DNA of 64,000 bases. It comes from Phormidesmis sp963789215 (GTDB taxonomy: Bacteria > Cyanobacteriota > Cyanobacteriia > Phormidesmidales > Phormidesmidaceae). Location: contig CAWBJY010000015.1 of NCBI GenBank assembly GCA_963789215.1, positions 205,251 to 269,250 on the forward strand. Reading direction: 5' to 3'. The position numbers and the translations under genes were made by a program. The notes below the pieces were generated by a model. That model saw only the letters and a program-made list of their open reading frames with translations, did no database searches and was not told the DNA's origin. This document shows positions 53,928 to 63,946 of this stretch, in pieces; the first letter of the stretch is position 1; each line of letters begins with the position of its first letter.

Positions 53928-55409
53928 ATGCCGAGCGCGATCGCCCATCAACCCACGCTGACCGTTCCCGGCCCGGCCCCTACGCCACTTCTAGGCGCAA
54001 CCCCCAACGTTCTTCAGTTCGCTAAAGACCCCATTGCCTATACGCGCCAGCTATTTGAAACATACGGAAACTTAGTTTCGCTAACAGAAGGGGGTGGCAC
54101 TCGGCTTTACTCTCACTACCCAGACTGTCCGGGCACCGTATTTGCCTGTGGCCCCGAGATCGTGCGTCAAGTTGCGAGCCAGCCAGATGTTTTCTACAAA
54201 TGTCCGCTGACTGGCCCACTATACAGATTTCGCCATGAGTCGGCGCGGGCAAAACCGCTGAATCACTTTTTGGTCGGCATTTTTGGCGATAACGAAGCGG
54301 CGCACAAAAAACAGCGCAAGCTGATGATGCCAGCTTTTCACCATCAGCGATTGGGCAGCTACGCTCAAGATATGGTTGCCATCACCGCAGATGAACTAGA
54401 TAAGCTAGCAGTCGGCCAGGTGCAAAACCTTGCTTCCACGATGCAACAGGTCACGCTGCGGATTGCGGCAAAGTCTCTTTTTGGAGAAGATATCGGCTCA
54501 GAAGGCGCGAGTACTGGAGAGATTTTGCATGCGGCTGTAGACATGCAGGGCAGCTTAGCGATGAAGTTTCTGCGCTATGACCTGCCAGGACTGCCGTGGC
54601 ATCGCTATTTGAACCTAGTGGCGGAGTATGAGCAGGCAATGAAAGCGCTGTTGGATGCTAAAAGAGCGCGAGGATGCGATGAGGCGGATGTGCTCTCTAT
54701 GCTGATGCAGGTGCAAGATGAGGAAACGGGTGAAAAGCTCAGTGAAGAAGAGCTGCTAGGACATGTGGGCGTAATTTTTGTTGCGGGACATGAGACGAGC
54801 GCCAACGCGCTAACCTGGACTCTGTTTTTACTCTCTCAGCATCCGCAGATTATGCACGATCTGTTAGATGAGCTAGAGAGTGTTTTACAAGGCGACGCGC
54901 CTACATTAGAACAACTTAAAGAGTTGCCTTTGCTAGAGCGGGTGGTAAAAGAGAGTATGCGAGTGCTTGCGCCTGTGCCCTGGAATGGTAGGGTCACCGC
55001 TAAACCGACCGAGCTAGGCGGCTATAGCTTGCCAACCGGGACAGAAGTGTTCGTAAGCATTGCGCAAACGCACCACATGCGCGAGCTATATCCTAACCCA
55101 GAGGACTTCGACCCTAGCCGCTGGGAAACAATTACGCCAACCGCTTACGAATATAATCCGTTTAGCGCAGGGCCTCGGGTTTGCATTGGCGCAGGCTTTG
55201 CGATGATGGAGATCAAGATTATTCTGGCAATGCTGCTACAGCGATATCGGCTGGAGTTTGTGCCCGAAAATCCCATCGATCGCGCCGGGGTAATTGTGAT
55301 GCGGCCCAAGCACGGCATGTCGATGAGGGTGCACAAGCAGGATCGTCAGTTCGAGGCGGGCGTGGGCCAGGTGCAGGGAAATATTCGCGATATGGTGAAC
55401 CTGCCTTAG
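53928..55409 (+). CDS. cytochrome P450
   Basis: Haem monooxygenase of 493 residues. I-helix oxygen-activation motif AGHETSAN, K-helix ExxR (KESMR), the WxNGRVTA region and the haem loop FSAGPRVCIGAG with ligand Cys419. The proline-rich start (PGPAPTPLLGATPNVL) is like microsomal-type class enzymes but without a membrane anchor. ATG has GAGGTG upstream. No ferredoxin or reductase lies next to it. Substrate unknown; cyanobacterial relatives act on fatty acids, terpenoids or alkanes. Confidence 0.95.
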   Translation: MPSAIAHQPTLTVPGPAPTPLLGATPNVLQFAKDPIAYTRQLFETYGNLVSLTEGGGTRLYSHYPDCPGTVFACGPEIVRQVASQPDVFYKCPLTGPLYRFRHESARAKPLNHFLVGIFGDNEAAHKKQRKLMMPAFHHQRLGSYAQDMVAITADELDKLAVGQVQNLASTMQQVTLRIAAKSLFGEDIGSEGASTGEILHAAVDMQGSLAMKFLRYDLPGLPWHRYLNLVAEYEQAMKALLDAKRARGCDEADVLSMLMQVQDEETGEKLSEEELLGHVGVIFVAGHETSANALTWTLFLLSQHPQIMHDLLDELESVLQGDAPTLEQLKELPLLERVVKESMRVLAPVPWNGRVTAKPTELGGYSLPTGTEVFVSIAQTHHMRELYPNPEDFDPSRWETITPTAYEYNPFSAGPRVCIGAGFAMMEIKIILAMLLQRYRLEFVPENPIDRAGVIVMRPKHGMSMRVHKQDRQFEAGVGQVQGNIRDMVNLP

Positions 55410-55545
55410 CGCCAAGCTCAACCTAGCCAGAGAATCAGCCAGTAAACTAGCCAGAAAATTAGCTATAAGGGCTATAAGCCCACTTCCCTCCTTTGAGAAA
55501 TCACGGTTGGGGAATCACGTTAAAAGCAACCTGGATATCTGCGCT

Positions 55546-56712
55546 ATGAGTCTCTTTAATCTTTCTGCTTCTAGGCCAGCGCGTCGATGTTTGGGCCTGA
55601 TTTCTCCCTGGAGCAGATGGGCGATCGCCGCTACGGTTTGCTGGCTGCCAATGGGTGCGATCGCGCAAACCACCCCCAATACGCCCCACACCGCGCCGCC
55701 AGAAATCACCGAACTCAACGTCTTTGGCGATAGCCTAGTTGACGCTGGCAACCTTTTCAACCTGTCGGGATTCCCACCTTCGCCGCCCTACGCTCAGCAG
55801 CTCTCCAACGGCCCCGTTTGGACAACGCAGCTCGCCGACGCGCTAAACCTCCATCCGGTACTATCTACCGCCGCGCTGCCGAACCTGGCTAACGGGGCAA
55901 CCGCGCTACCCACCGAAGGCATCAACTATGCCCTAGCCGGAAGCCTTACCTCAGCGGCAAACTCAGCTTCTCGCGATCTGCCTGGACTCCAGCAGCAAAT
56001 CACCGCCTTCAAAGAACTCAGCCAGATCGCGCCGCCAGATCCCAACGCGCTCTACGTCATATTAGCGGGCGGCAACGACTACAACTCAGCCGTATCTAAC
56101 CCCAACACGCTCCCCGAGTCCTTAACCGCACTGCCCGATCGAGTGACCGATAACCTAACCAATGCAGCAGCGGCGCTCATTGAGTCGGGAGCGCAGTACC
56201 TGTTGGTTAGCAATCTGCCCGATCTGGGCGGACAGCCGATGGCCGACATGCTCAATCAGGTTAAGCCTCAAAGCTCGCAGCGACTCAGCGAACTCTCTGC
56301 GCGGCACAATCAGCTACTGAGCCAGAAGCTTACCGCCCTAGAAGCAACCTCTGGCGCTAAGATTATCCAGCTAGATTTAGGCAGCCTGTTTACGTCCGCA
56401 GTTGAGGATCCCGAAGACTTTGGCTTCACCAACGTCACCGATCCCTGCTTAATCGACGCGCAGCCGGGATTTCAGTTTAAGGGCGTCTGCGAGAACCCAG
56501 ACGAGTTTTTGTTTTGGGACGAGCAGCATCCTACCGAGGCGGGTCATCGCGCGATCGCACAGCTTGCCCTTTCTCAGCTTACTCAAGAAGAGGATCAGGC
56601 TTCTCAAGAAGAGAGTCAGACTTCTCAACAGATACCAGCATCGTTGGGCGTTTTGGGTTTGGTTGGGAGTTTGGGGATAGGCGTAATTGCACTACGCAAA
56701 CGCGCTCAATAG
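55546..56712 (+). CDS. GDSL/SGNH lipase-esterase, exported with C-terminal anchor
   Basis: 388-residue SGNH hydrolase. A signal peptide (about 15-40, ending MGAIAQ) precedes block I VFGDSLVDAGN (Ser63), block III GGNDY and block V DEQHPTEAGH (catalytic Asp/His). The C-terminus (IPASLGVLGLVGSLGIGVIALRKRAQ) has the hydrophobic helix plus basic tail of PEP-CTERM-like anchors, without a clear PEP motif. ATG at 55546 is preferred over the upstream in-frame 55507. The stop codon overlaps the end of the minus-strand ROCO-TIR pseudogene by nine bases. Confidence 0.88.
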   Translation: MSLFNLSASRPARRCLGLISPWSRWAIAATVCWLPMGAIAQTTPNTPHTAPPEITELNVFGDSLVDAGNLFNLSGFPPSPPYAQQLSNGPVWTTQLADALNLHPVLSTAALPNLANGATALPTEGINYALAGSLTSAANSASRDLPGLQQQITAFKELSQIAPPDPNALYVILAGGNDYNSAVSNPNTLPESLTALPDRVTDNLTNAAAALIESGAQYLLVSNLPDLGGQPMADMLNQVKPQSSQRLSELSARHNQLLSQKLTALEATSGAKIIQLDLGSLFTSAVEDPEDFGFTNVTDPCLIDAQPGFQFKGVCENPDEFLFWDEQHPTEAGHRAIAQLALSQLTQEEDQASQEESQTSQQIPASLGVLGLVGSLGIGVIALRKRAQ

Positions 56713-57190
56713 TTGTTCTTATCTTGAGCCAGTATGTCTTTTAGTTTGTTCACTAACCGATCCACATCCGAATGAAAACGTGGATCGTGATCTATCTCGA
56801 TGCCATTTAGTCTGGGCAATGAATGGAGTGATTGGGGTAGTTGTGATTGCTCAGGTGGACGAAGCGCCGTCTAGGAAGACAGGGAACTACAGGAATGTTA
56901 TGATCGAGCGCTAACTCTAATTCAATGCGCACGAAGTCTTTAGGATTTGCTAGACGCTGAGTACCGCCCTCTTTTTCTGTTGCATCTACCCAGGTCTTCC
57001 CGATGATGGCCAAGACAATCTGGCATTGACTTACGGATTGGTTGATGTATTCAACAAAGTCAACACCGGGTGGAATACTAGCCGTGTCTTTGAATACTTG
57101 GTCTTCGCCAAATGCCTCAACTAGCCGGTCGTAAATTCTGCCGGTATCAGCGTTGCTGTCACTGCGACGGTAAGAGATAAATATTGATTT
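56704..57190 (-). pseudogene. ROCO-TIR fragment 4: TIR domain
   Basis: TIR motifs read by hand: IFISYRRSDSNADTGRIYDRL, GVDFVEYINQSVSQCQIVLAIIGKTW and RIELELALDHNIPVVP. The frame then changes, and continues as PPEQSQLPQSLHSLP to the terminal NNY. The candidate catalytic Glu of TIR NADases lies in the RIELE segment; whether this is functional is unknown. Confidence 0.75.
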
Positions 57191-57864
57191 TGAGCTTTGA
57201 GATGGTTGACGGAGACGGGGGGAGCAGGATCGCCGTTTTGCTTATCGGGAAGGGTTTGGAGAATGGCTTGAATTTCGTAGCCTCGCAGGAGCAGGTCGAG
57301 ATTAACGTCTTCTTCGCTGCGCCGACATTCGATGGTGTCTTTTTTGCCTTTTTCTTGGCGCTTTTTAACAACTGAATAGTCAAAGAATTCTGGCTGGTTG
57401 CTGCCTGCGCATTCGCTGCACTGGCACGGAATCATTTTTTCGTATTTTAGTTGATGGTAGGACTGGCTGATGCTGTCTAGCTGGTCTACGATGACGGCGC
57501 GGAATTCGGGGATGCTGGGGCCATAAAAGCGTAGGGAAACGCAGCGCTGCGGAATGTTTTCTTTGATTTCGGCCCAGGTGTTGCCGCGCTGGATGATCAT
57601 GCCGTTGCGCCAAACCCAATCTTGGTTGGGGATGTAGCGGTATAGGGTGACGGCAAGCTGCCAGAAGATGCCTTTGGGCATGAAGGCGTCGTAGTGGAAC
57701 TGCATTTGGCTGTTTTGGGTGTCGTCCCAGGGATAGTCGGGGGTGTTTTGGGGGAGGAGTTGGGGGGCGACGAGTTGGCTGGCGGGGGTGCTGGAGCTGC
57801 TGTCGGCGTTGGTTTCGTAGATCAGGCGGAAGTTTTTCATTAGCTCGATGAGGACATCGTGCAT
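57121..57864 (-). pseudogene. ROCO-TIR fragment 3: COR domain
   Basis: 247-residue frame. COR-type sequence (MPKGIFWQLAVTLYRYIPNQDWVWRNGMII, IPQRCVSLRFYGPSIPEFRAVIV) plus a CQCSECAG cysteine motif. The natural N-terminus (VILKPTWATNAVYRIFDDD) lies upstream of the first ATG. It runs out of frame at the G6 tract before TIR. Confidence 0.8.
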
Positions 57865-57986
57865 GTGGCGATATTGAGCGTCTTGCCAGATGTTGGCGCA
57901 GTCTTGACGGGTGAAGCGGCCTGCTTTGGCTTTGATGCGGTCGTCGTCGAAGATGCGGTAGACGGCGTTGGTGGCCCAGGTGGGTT

Positions 57987-59036
57987 TTAGGATGACTTAG
58001 TTGCGAAGCAGGGACTATCGGCAAAGTGGAGGAGAATGCCTAAGTCGTGGAAGTAGCCGAGCAGGGTGTCGATGTCGGCGGGGGCGGTGATGTCGTGAGC
58101 TTGGCAGAGGTCGTCGAACTGTTCGCGGTAGATGTAGTTGCGGCGGTCGGCTTCGATGGCTTGGCGCACGTCTACCCAGCGGGCGGGGACGGGTTCGCCG
58201 ATGTGGGGGAGGTTTTGGGCGCAGTGCTGAATGTGGCCGATTAAGGTGTTGATGCCTTTGAGTCGGTCGTTGGCTTTGGGTTTATCTGGCTCTTCGTGGG
58301 TTTTGAAGTTTACGGGGAGAATTTCTTTGATGCTGTCTGGGTAGCGGCTGCGCAGCTCTGCCCGGTTGACGCTGCGCTGAATGTCTCCTTTTTCGTTGAG
58401 GACGATGATCAGGGGGCTGCTGTCTGCAAAGTGCTCAATGATGTGGAGCCAGTAGTTGAAGTCGGTGTCGTCTTTGCGGTTGTCGGCAACGAGGACGTAG
58501 AGGGAGCGTTTGGAGAGGAAGAAGCGGTGGGTGTAGTGGTAGATTTCTTGGCCGCCGAAGTCCCAGATGTTGAGGTGAAAGTCTCGCTGGCTCTCTGGGC
58601 TGTCTTTGTCTGGGCAGGGGAAGGTGTGCGTTTTGATGCTGATGCCCCGAGTGCGATCGTCTACGTGGGGGAGGGGGCAGTTGGGTTCAAGGATTTTTTG
58701 GGCTAGGGTCGTTTTGCCTGCTTCGCCTTCGCCGACGATGAGCATTTTGGCTTCGTAGAGATGGTCTTGGCCTTGGGTGGCGAGTTGGTTGTAGTAGCTG
58801 AGGATAGCGGCGTTGCCCTGGCGAACAATTTCTAAAGGGGGTTCTTCGATAGGGTTGTGGTAGAGATTTATGCAGTTAGATACAAACTGATTATCTACTT
58901 CAACCGCCATTCTGCCTTCAGCTAGCTCCTTAGGAATTTCTGTGATGCTGTTGTAACTGAGATCGAGCGTCGTCAGTCCCGTTAGCTCGCTCAGGAATGA
59001 ACAATCTGTGATGCTGTTGTAACTTAGATAGAGCAT
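57987..59036 (-). pseudogene. ROCO-TIR fragment 2: last LRRs and Roc GTPase
   Basis: 349-residue frame with the last LRRs and a Ras-like Roc domain: P-loop GEGEAGKTTL, G3 DFGGQE, and a G4-like LNEKGD. It ends at a stop directly after HFADSPCFATK. One base change plus one deletion would join it to the COR sequence (LLRN-VILKPTWATNAV). Confidence 0.85.
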
Positions 59037-59085
59037 CGTCAGTCTCGTTAGCTCGCTTAGGAATGAACAATCTGTGATGCGGTTG

Positions 59086-60273
59086 TTACTTAGATTGAGC
59101 GTCGTCAGTTTCGTTAGTTCGCTTAGGAATGAGCAATCCTGTGATGCGGTTGTAACTTAGATTGAGCGTCGTTAGTTCCGTTAGCTCGCTCAGGAATGAG
59201 CAATCCGTGATGCGGTTGCTGCTTAGATTGAGCGTCGTTAGTTCTGTTAGCTCGCTTAGGAATGAACAATCCGTAATACCGTTGTTGCTTATATAGAGCG
59301 TTGTTAGCCCCATTAGCTCGTTTAGAAATAAAAAATTTATGACACTGTTATCACTCAAGTCGAGCGTCGTTAGTTCCGTTAGCTCGCTCAGGAACGAACA
59401 ATCCGTGATGCTGTTATCACCTAAATCGAGTGTTGTCAGTCTCACTAGCTCGTTTAGGAATGAATAATCTGTGATATGGTTGTTACTTATATAGAGCGTC
59501 GTCAGTCCCGTCAGCTCACTAATGAACGAACAATCCGTAATATTGCAGGTACTTAGATAGAGCGTCGTCAGTCCCGTCAGCTCGCTAAGAAACGAACAAT
59601 CACTGACGTTGTTATCGCTTAAATCGAGCGTCGTCAGTCCTGTTAGCTCGCTTAGGAATGAGAAATCCGTAATGCTGTTATGACTTATATCGAGCATCGT
59701 CAGTCCCGTGAGATTGCTTAGAAACGAACAGTCACTGATGCTATTGTCACTTAAATCAAGCGTCGTCAGTCCTGTTAGCTCGCTCAGGAATGAGAAATCT
59801 GCGATGCGGTTATAACTTAGAACGAGTGTTGTCAGCCTTGTTAGCTTGTTCAGGAATGAACAATCTGCGATATTGTTGCCTCCTACATCAAGTGTTGTCA
59901 GTCCTGTTAGATTGTTCAAGAATGAACAATCTGCGATGCTGTTGCCTCCTACATCAAGTGTTGTCAGTCCTGTTAGCTCGCTCAAAAACAAATAGCTTTG
60001 TAACTTGACTGCTGATAGATATAGGTACTTTATCTGCCTAAGCTGCTGAAAAGGAAAGTCATACAGTAGCTCACTGGTTACCGGCTGCAAAGATAGCCCA
60101 CTAACAGTGCCATCTTCTGCTAAACAGTAGACGTCTCTAGTAATTCGCTCTTTTGCTGCATCGCTCTGCGCGTACCTTAACTGCTCATACCGCTTAAACT
60201 GCTCTTCAGAAACTTCTTGTAGGGGACGACGCAGCAGCTCTCCAAGTTGACAAATCAGGGCGAGGTCAGTCAT
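59086..60273 (-). pseudogene. ROCO-TIR fragment 1: N-terminal and leucine-rich repeats
   Basis: 395-residue open frame. About 85 residues of helical N-terminus (ICQLGELLRRPLQEVSEEQFKRYEQLRYAQ) precede 13 full LRRs of 22 residues (consensus LTxLTTLDLSxNxITDCSFLSE) and the start of a fourteenth. The sequence changes frame near 59140 and the last residues (GLLIPKRTNE) are out-of-frame. The underlying 66-bp units are nearly identical, which favours recombination or copy-number change. Confidence 0.85.
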
Positions 60274-60874
60274 GAGGCTAGTTCGTTACTATGGTTGCTA
60301 CTGTTTGCGCTGAGTATAACCCCCAACGCCAGCCGTAACCATAAGACCAAAGCCGCATTCCCTTCCAATCTACGCCCCCTGCATTCCTTCATCACCGCGA
60401 TTGACGCGATCGCCCCCTCACTCCCTTCCTCGGTTCCATCTCAAACCAACCCTTCAAAGCAACGTTCCCTAGTTACACAACACCATTGCTTTGTTTCGTA
60501 GGCGCGATCGCTTCCCCCAGCCTCACAAACCAATCCTTTCTAGTCGCATACCTTTAGTTGCACAGCGCCATGGCTTTGTTTCCAGGTGCGATCGCTTCCT
60601 CACTCAATCGCAACCTTTGCTGTCATAGAGGAAATGATTGGTTGCAGCGTGCGATCGCTTTGTTTCCTGGTGCGATCGCTTCCTCACACCCACCCACCAA
60701 AACCTCCAGCCCCCCAGCCCAAAGAAAATCCCCTCTGGAGGGGTGCCCGACAGGGCGGGGTGGGTTTCCAAGTGGGCCAACCCATCCCGTCACCCCAAAA
60801 GACCATGGGGGCCACCCTTCCAGAAGGGATGCTCTTAAGTCAGTAAGCGCTAGGTTGCTTGTCTTGATCTTGCA
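60274..60874. repeat. repeat-rich intergenic region with HIP1 clusters and a cyanobacterial interspersed element
   Basis: Contains several copies of gcgatcgcttcctcac-like sequence alternating with tttgtttcc-ggtgcgatcgc (60470-60690). From about 60725 to 60830 there is a GC-rich stretch with imperfect inverted repeats (CCCCTCTGGAGGGG, ACCCTTCCAGAAGGG), resembling a repeat I have seen in intergenic regions of filamentous cyanobacteria. Short ORFs here are low complexity and not credible genes. Confidence 0.7.
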
Positions 60875-62440
60875 TTAACGAGGTGCGATTCTCCCGTGGA
60901 GAGGCTCCGCCAACGCCCTTCCCTCACCCAGCCGCTTCAACCTACGAGCCAGCCGACTCAGCAATACCAACAGCACCACTATCTGCAAAGCCCAGCCAAT
61001 GCCCATCCCCAACGCCGCCGCATCCATCCCCGGCTGATTAGCAACGCCAAACGGCAGGCCAAAGAATGTCCAAATTGCCATTTCAGCAGCCGTCATAGAG
61101 CCATCCGTGCCGATATCAAGAACACCCAAAAAGATCGGCGGGACAGCGGCCATCGTCGCGACTGTACCCACTGCCCACACAAAAGGCGCTCTTAGCTTCG
61201 AGCTAAAAATAAGCTGCACAATCGTGGCGTAAATCAACGCGCAGGTGCCCAAACTCAGCGCCGCTAATATCATCGGCAAAATCGCAATCTCTTGGCCTCT
61301 ATCGACAATCAAAATCCAGGGCACCACGAGCGCCCCCACAATGATCGCACTCACCAGAATAGAGAGCACAGAGGGGCTGTTGTCATTCCATACCCAACCC
61401 GTGATGCTGCCGCCTCGCGCTCGGCTCCAGTCGATTAGGGTTTGTCGGGTGGGCGCGATCGCAAAAATAAGCAAGAAGGCGATCGCCACATTCAGCGCAA
61501 ACGCCGCCGCCGCAAAGCCCAAAATGCGCCGCTCAGACGATGTGATCAAACTACTTTGAAAAAAGCCCCATAGCAGCACATTCAGATAAGCCACAATCAC
61601 ATAGCTAATCCGCTTGCTCAATAGCGTTGCCTGAGGAATGCGAAACGTTCGCAGCAGCACTCGCCAGGTCAAAAACGTGCCAATCGCCAAATTACCCAGC
61701 GTAAACAAATGCGCCATGAGTAAGTTACTCACAACGGGTAAATACAGCCACTGGATAGACGGTCTTGGCCGCACTCCACCGTAAGGCTCTATGTACAGCG
61801 CCGAACCCGAGTCAAACCCCCACCAGGTGGCAAACGAGTTCCAACCCATAAATAGGGGCGTAATCGCTACTAAAGCGATCGCGGCAAAGGCGATCGCATT
61901 CAACGCCTGCTGCTTCCCAAACGGCGAAGCGCTCCCCACAAAGCCAAACAGCAGCGCCAGCGTATACACAAACGCCGTACCAAACGCCAACACAACGTAA
62001 TAGCTAATAAACCACAGCACCGAAGCTCCGCCCAGCAATCCCGACACGATATGCAGCGGCACCGCCGTCAGCGCCAAAATAACCGGCAGCAGCGGCACGC
62101 CCAGCAGCTTACCCAGCAAAATCTCCTGCGCCGGACGTGGACTCAGCCGAATAAAATTCAGCGTCCCGGTTCTATCCTCTTTCGACAAATCATCAACAAT
62201 ATAAAACCCACCCAGCACAAACAGTACGTAGGCCATCAACCAGCTCAACGCCACACAAACCGCCCGCTGATCTTCAGGCACAATCTCGCCGCCGAGTCCA
62301 GCGACTGAAATGTACAGCAAAAACTGAACAATGAGCGAGAGTGCGATCGCCGCAATCACATTACGAGACTTTAGTCGGCCTCGACATTCCCTTAAAAACT
62401 GAGGATTTCGCGTACCAATTCGATCAGTCCACTGAGTCAT
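60875..62440 (-). CDS. ABC-2 type transporter permease
   Basis: 521-residue membrane protein with about 12 hydrophobic segments; the cytosolic N-terminus (WTDRIGTRNPQFLRECRGRLK) leads to the first helix. The region LSKEDRTGTLNFIRLSPRPAQEILLGKLLGVPLLP is typical of ABC-2 permeases. Its partner ATPase lies 103 bp upstream on the same strand. Substrate unknown; exporter of unknown type. Confidence 0.88.
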   Translation of the reverse strand: MTQWTDRIGTRNPQFLRECRGRLKSRNVIAAIALSLIVQFLLYISVAGLGGEIVPEDQRAVCVALSWLMAYVLFVLGGFYIVDDLSKEDRTGTLNFIRLSPRPAQEILLGKLLGVPLLPVILALTAVPLHIVSGLLGGASVLWFISYYVVLAFGTAFVYTLALLFGFVGSASPFGKQQALNAIAFAAIALVAITPLFMGWNSFATWWGFDSGSALYIEPYGGVRPRPSIQWLYLPVVSNLLMAHLFTLGNLAIGTFLTWRVLLRTFRIPQATLLSKRISYVIVAYLNVLLWGFFQSSLITSSERRILGFAAAAFALNVAIAFLLIFAIAPTRQTLIDWSRARGGSITGWVWNDNSPSVLSILVSAIIVGALVVPWILIVDRGQEIAILPMILAALSLGTCALIYATIVQLIFSSKLRAPFVWAVGTVATMAAVPPIFLGVLDIGTDGSMTAAEMAIWTFFGLPFGVANQPGMDAAALGMGIGWALQIVVLLVLLSRLARRLKRLGEGRALAEPLHGRIAPR

Positions 62441-62543
62441 AACATCACAAAATAAATTTCAGTAGTTGCCAGTCTCTTTATTGCACAAACGCATAGATCC
62501 ATAACTAACGCTAGCTGAGCGTAGTCGAAGCCAAATCCCACCC

Positions 62544-63506
62544 CTAAGCCGTCTGCTGATACCCCAATCGCATAAAAATATCCTCCAAACTCTCCTGCGT
62601 ATAGTGAAACTCACTTACTCGAACGCCCTCTTGCACCAGCACTCGCAGCAAATCCGCCGCGTCCTCCTCAGACCCCAAAAAAGTCACCCCCAGCTTCCCA
62701 GACTCTCCCAGTCGCCCTTTTTCAATCCGCTCATACTTCTCCACCAGCGGATGCTCTTGCAAATAAATTTCAATGTTCGCGCGATCGCCCAGCACACCAA
62801 TCAGCAGCCGCTGGCCCTCTTTGTTATAAAGCGAATCTAGCCTGCCACTCTCTACCAGTCGGCCCTGCTCCATAATGCCAATGTTGGAACAAAAGTCTTC
62901 CAAATCGCTGAGAATGTGCGAAGAAATCAGAATCGTCATACCTTCTTCCTGCAAGCGCCTAATCGTCTTGCAATACTCCACGCGAGCAATCGGGTCTAAG
63001 CCCGAAACCGGCTCATCCAACAGCAACAGCTTAGGCCGATGAATCACAGTCCTAGCCAGGCTCAGCCGCTGCTTCATCCCACGCGACAAGCCGCTAATCA
63101 AACTATTTCGCTTGTTCTCTAGCTGCACTAGCCCCAAAACATCCCCAATTCGCAGATGCAGCGCCGCAGGCTCAAGATAATAAAGCTGACCAAAATACTC
63201 CAAATATTGCTGCACCGTCAGATCGTCGTACAGCGGAAAGTCGTCCGGCAAGTAGCCAATGCGGCGCTTAATCTCCGGGTTGGGCTGAGCGCGAATCACC
63301 GGCTTGCCATCAATATAAATCTCGCCCGTCGTCGGATTATCGGCCATTGCCAGCAGCCGTATCAGCGTCGTTTTTCCCGCACCGTTCGGGCCAATCAGTC
63401 CGTACACCTCACCCTCGCCAACTTGCAGGTTCACCTCGCTAACTGCTGCATAGTCATCAAACTGCTTAGTGAGCTGATGAGTCGAAATGACAAGATTATT
63501 GGTCAT
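62544..63506 (-). CDS. ABC transporter ATP-binding protein (ABC-2 exporter)
   Basis: 320-residue CcmA/NatA-type ATPase. Walker A GPNGAGKTT, Q-loop IGYLPDDFPLYDDLTVQQYL, signature ISGLSRGMKQRLSLART, Walker B LLLLDEPVSGLDP and the H-loop ISSHILSDLED are present. A C-terminal regulatory extension of about 100 residues follows. ATG at 63506 is chosen over the upstream in-frame 63560 because the N-terminal extra residues are not domain-like. Confidence 0.93.
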   Translation of the reverse strand: MTNNLVISTHQLTKQFDDYAAVSEVNLQVGEGEVYGLIGPNGAGKTTLIRLLAMADNPTTGEIYIDGKPVIRAQPNPEIKRRIGYLPDDFPLYDDLTVQQYLEYFGQLYYLEPAALHLRIGDVLGLVQLENKRNSLISGLSRGMKQRLSLARTVIHRPKLLLLDEPVSGLDPIARVEYCKTIRRLQEEGMTILISSHILSDLEDFCSNIGIMEQGRLVESGRLDSLYNKEGQRLLIGVLGDRANIEIYLQEHPLVEKYERIEKGRLGESGKLGVTFLGSEEDAADLLRVLVQEGVRVSEFHYTQESLEDIFMRLGYQQTA

Positions 63507-63946
63507 AGGTCTGTCCCTAGATGTCTCGATAGAACGCAATGGCTGCAACCTAGTCTGCAACCTAAAGCGAGACTTGTTCTACGCAATACAGCGCGAATGT
63601 CGATACTTACGGAAATATTTTAAGATCTATTGCGAGATCAGAGATATTCGAATAGCGCTAGCAATAGCTTCTGTTTTCAGTCAAAACTACGGCAAAAGGT
63701 TTGTCCAGATTGCCTTCAACTGTGCTTGTGGAGTGAAAGCAAAGATATCGGGTGGCCAGATCCATCTAGAATAAGCCCAGAAGTCGCCGACTGTATTAGC
63801 AAAAAAACATGAGTAACTCTGTATTGCAGGTAGGCACTTAAGCTATTCTGCTGCGGAGAATATTGTGCAAAACCAGTACGGTTTGCGGCGTCGGCATCTA
63901 CGTTACAGCTTCTAGCCAAAACCCCTTAGCGCGATAAACCTTGCAG
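63507..63946. other. intergenic region upstream of the ABC ATPase and cimA-like genes
   Basis: Divergent promoter space. A 60-residue frame near 63630-63812 contains CPDC but no recognisable family; I do not call it a gene. No strong hairpin or consensus motif seen. Confidence 0.4.

Larger units (their letters stand above)
56704..60273 (-). pseudogene. degraded LRR-Roc-COR-TIR (ROCO family) gene
   Basis: Reading the minus strand, one ancestral gene of about 3.57 kb is recognisable but broken. Order: an N-terminal helical part, 17 leucine-rich repeats of 22 residues, a Roc GTPase, a COR domain, and a C-terminal TIR domain ending DRLVNKLKDILAQDKNNY. Lesions: an extra T near 59140 in the LRRs; a missing base plus a stop (TAA) near 58000-58010 at the Roc-COR junction; a frame change at a run of six G (57217-57222, plus strand) before TIR; and one or more indels near 56855-56880 within TIR. 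Bacterial ROCO-TIR proteins are suspected signalling or defence proteins; this copy is unlikely to be made intact. Confidence 0.85.

Noticed and set aside
58930..60000. Regular repeats suggesting a CRISPR array
   Set aside because: The 66-bp periodicity codes for leucine-rich repeats with no unique spacers.
60558..60878. Several plus-strand ORFs in the repeat-rich region
   Set aside because: They are translations of HIP1 and GC-rich repeat DNA with low complexity.
63630..63812. 60-residue ORF with CPDC motif
   Set aside because: Could be a broken zinc-ribbon fragment, but nothing else supports it.
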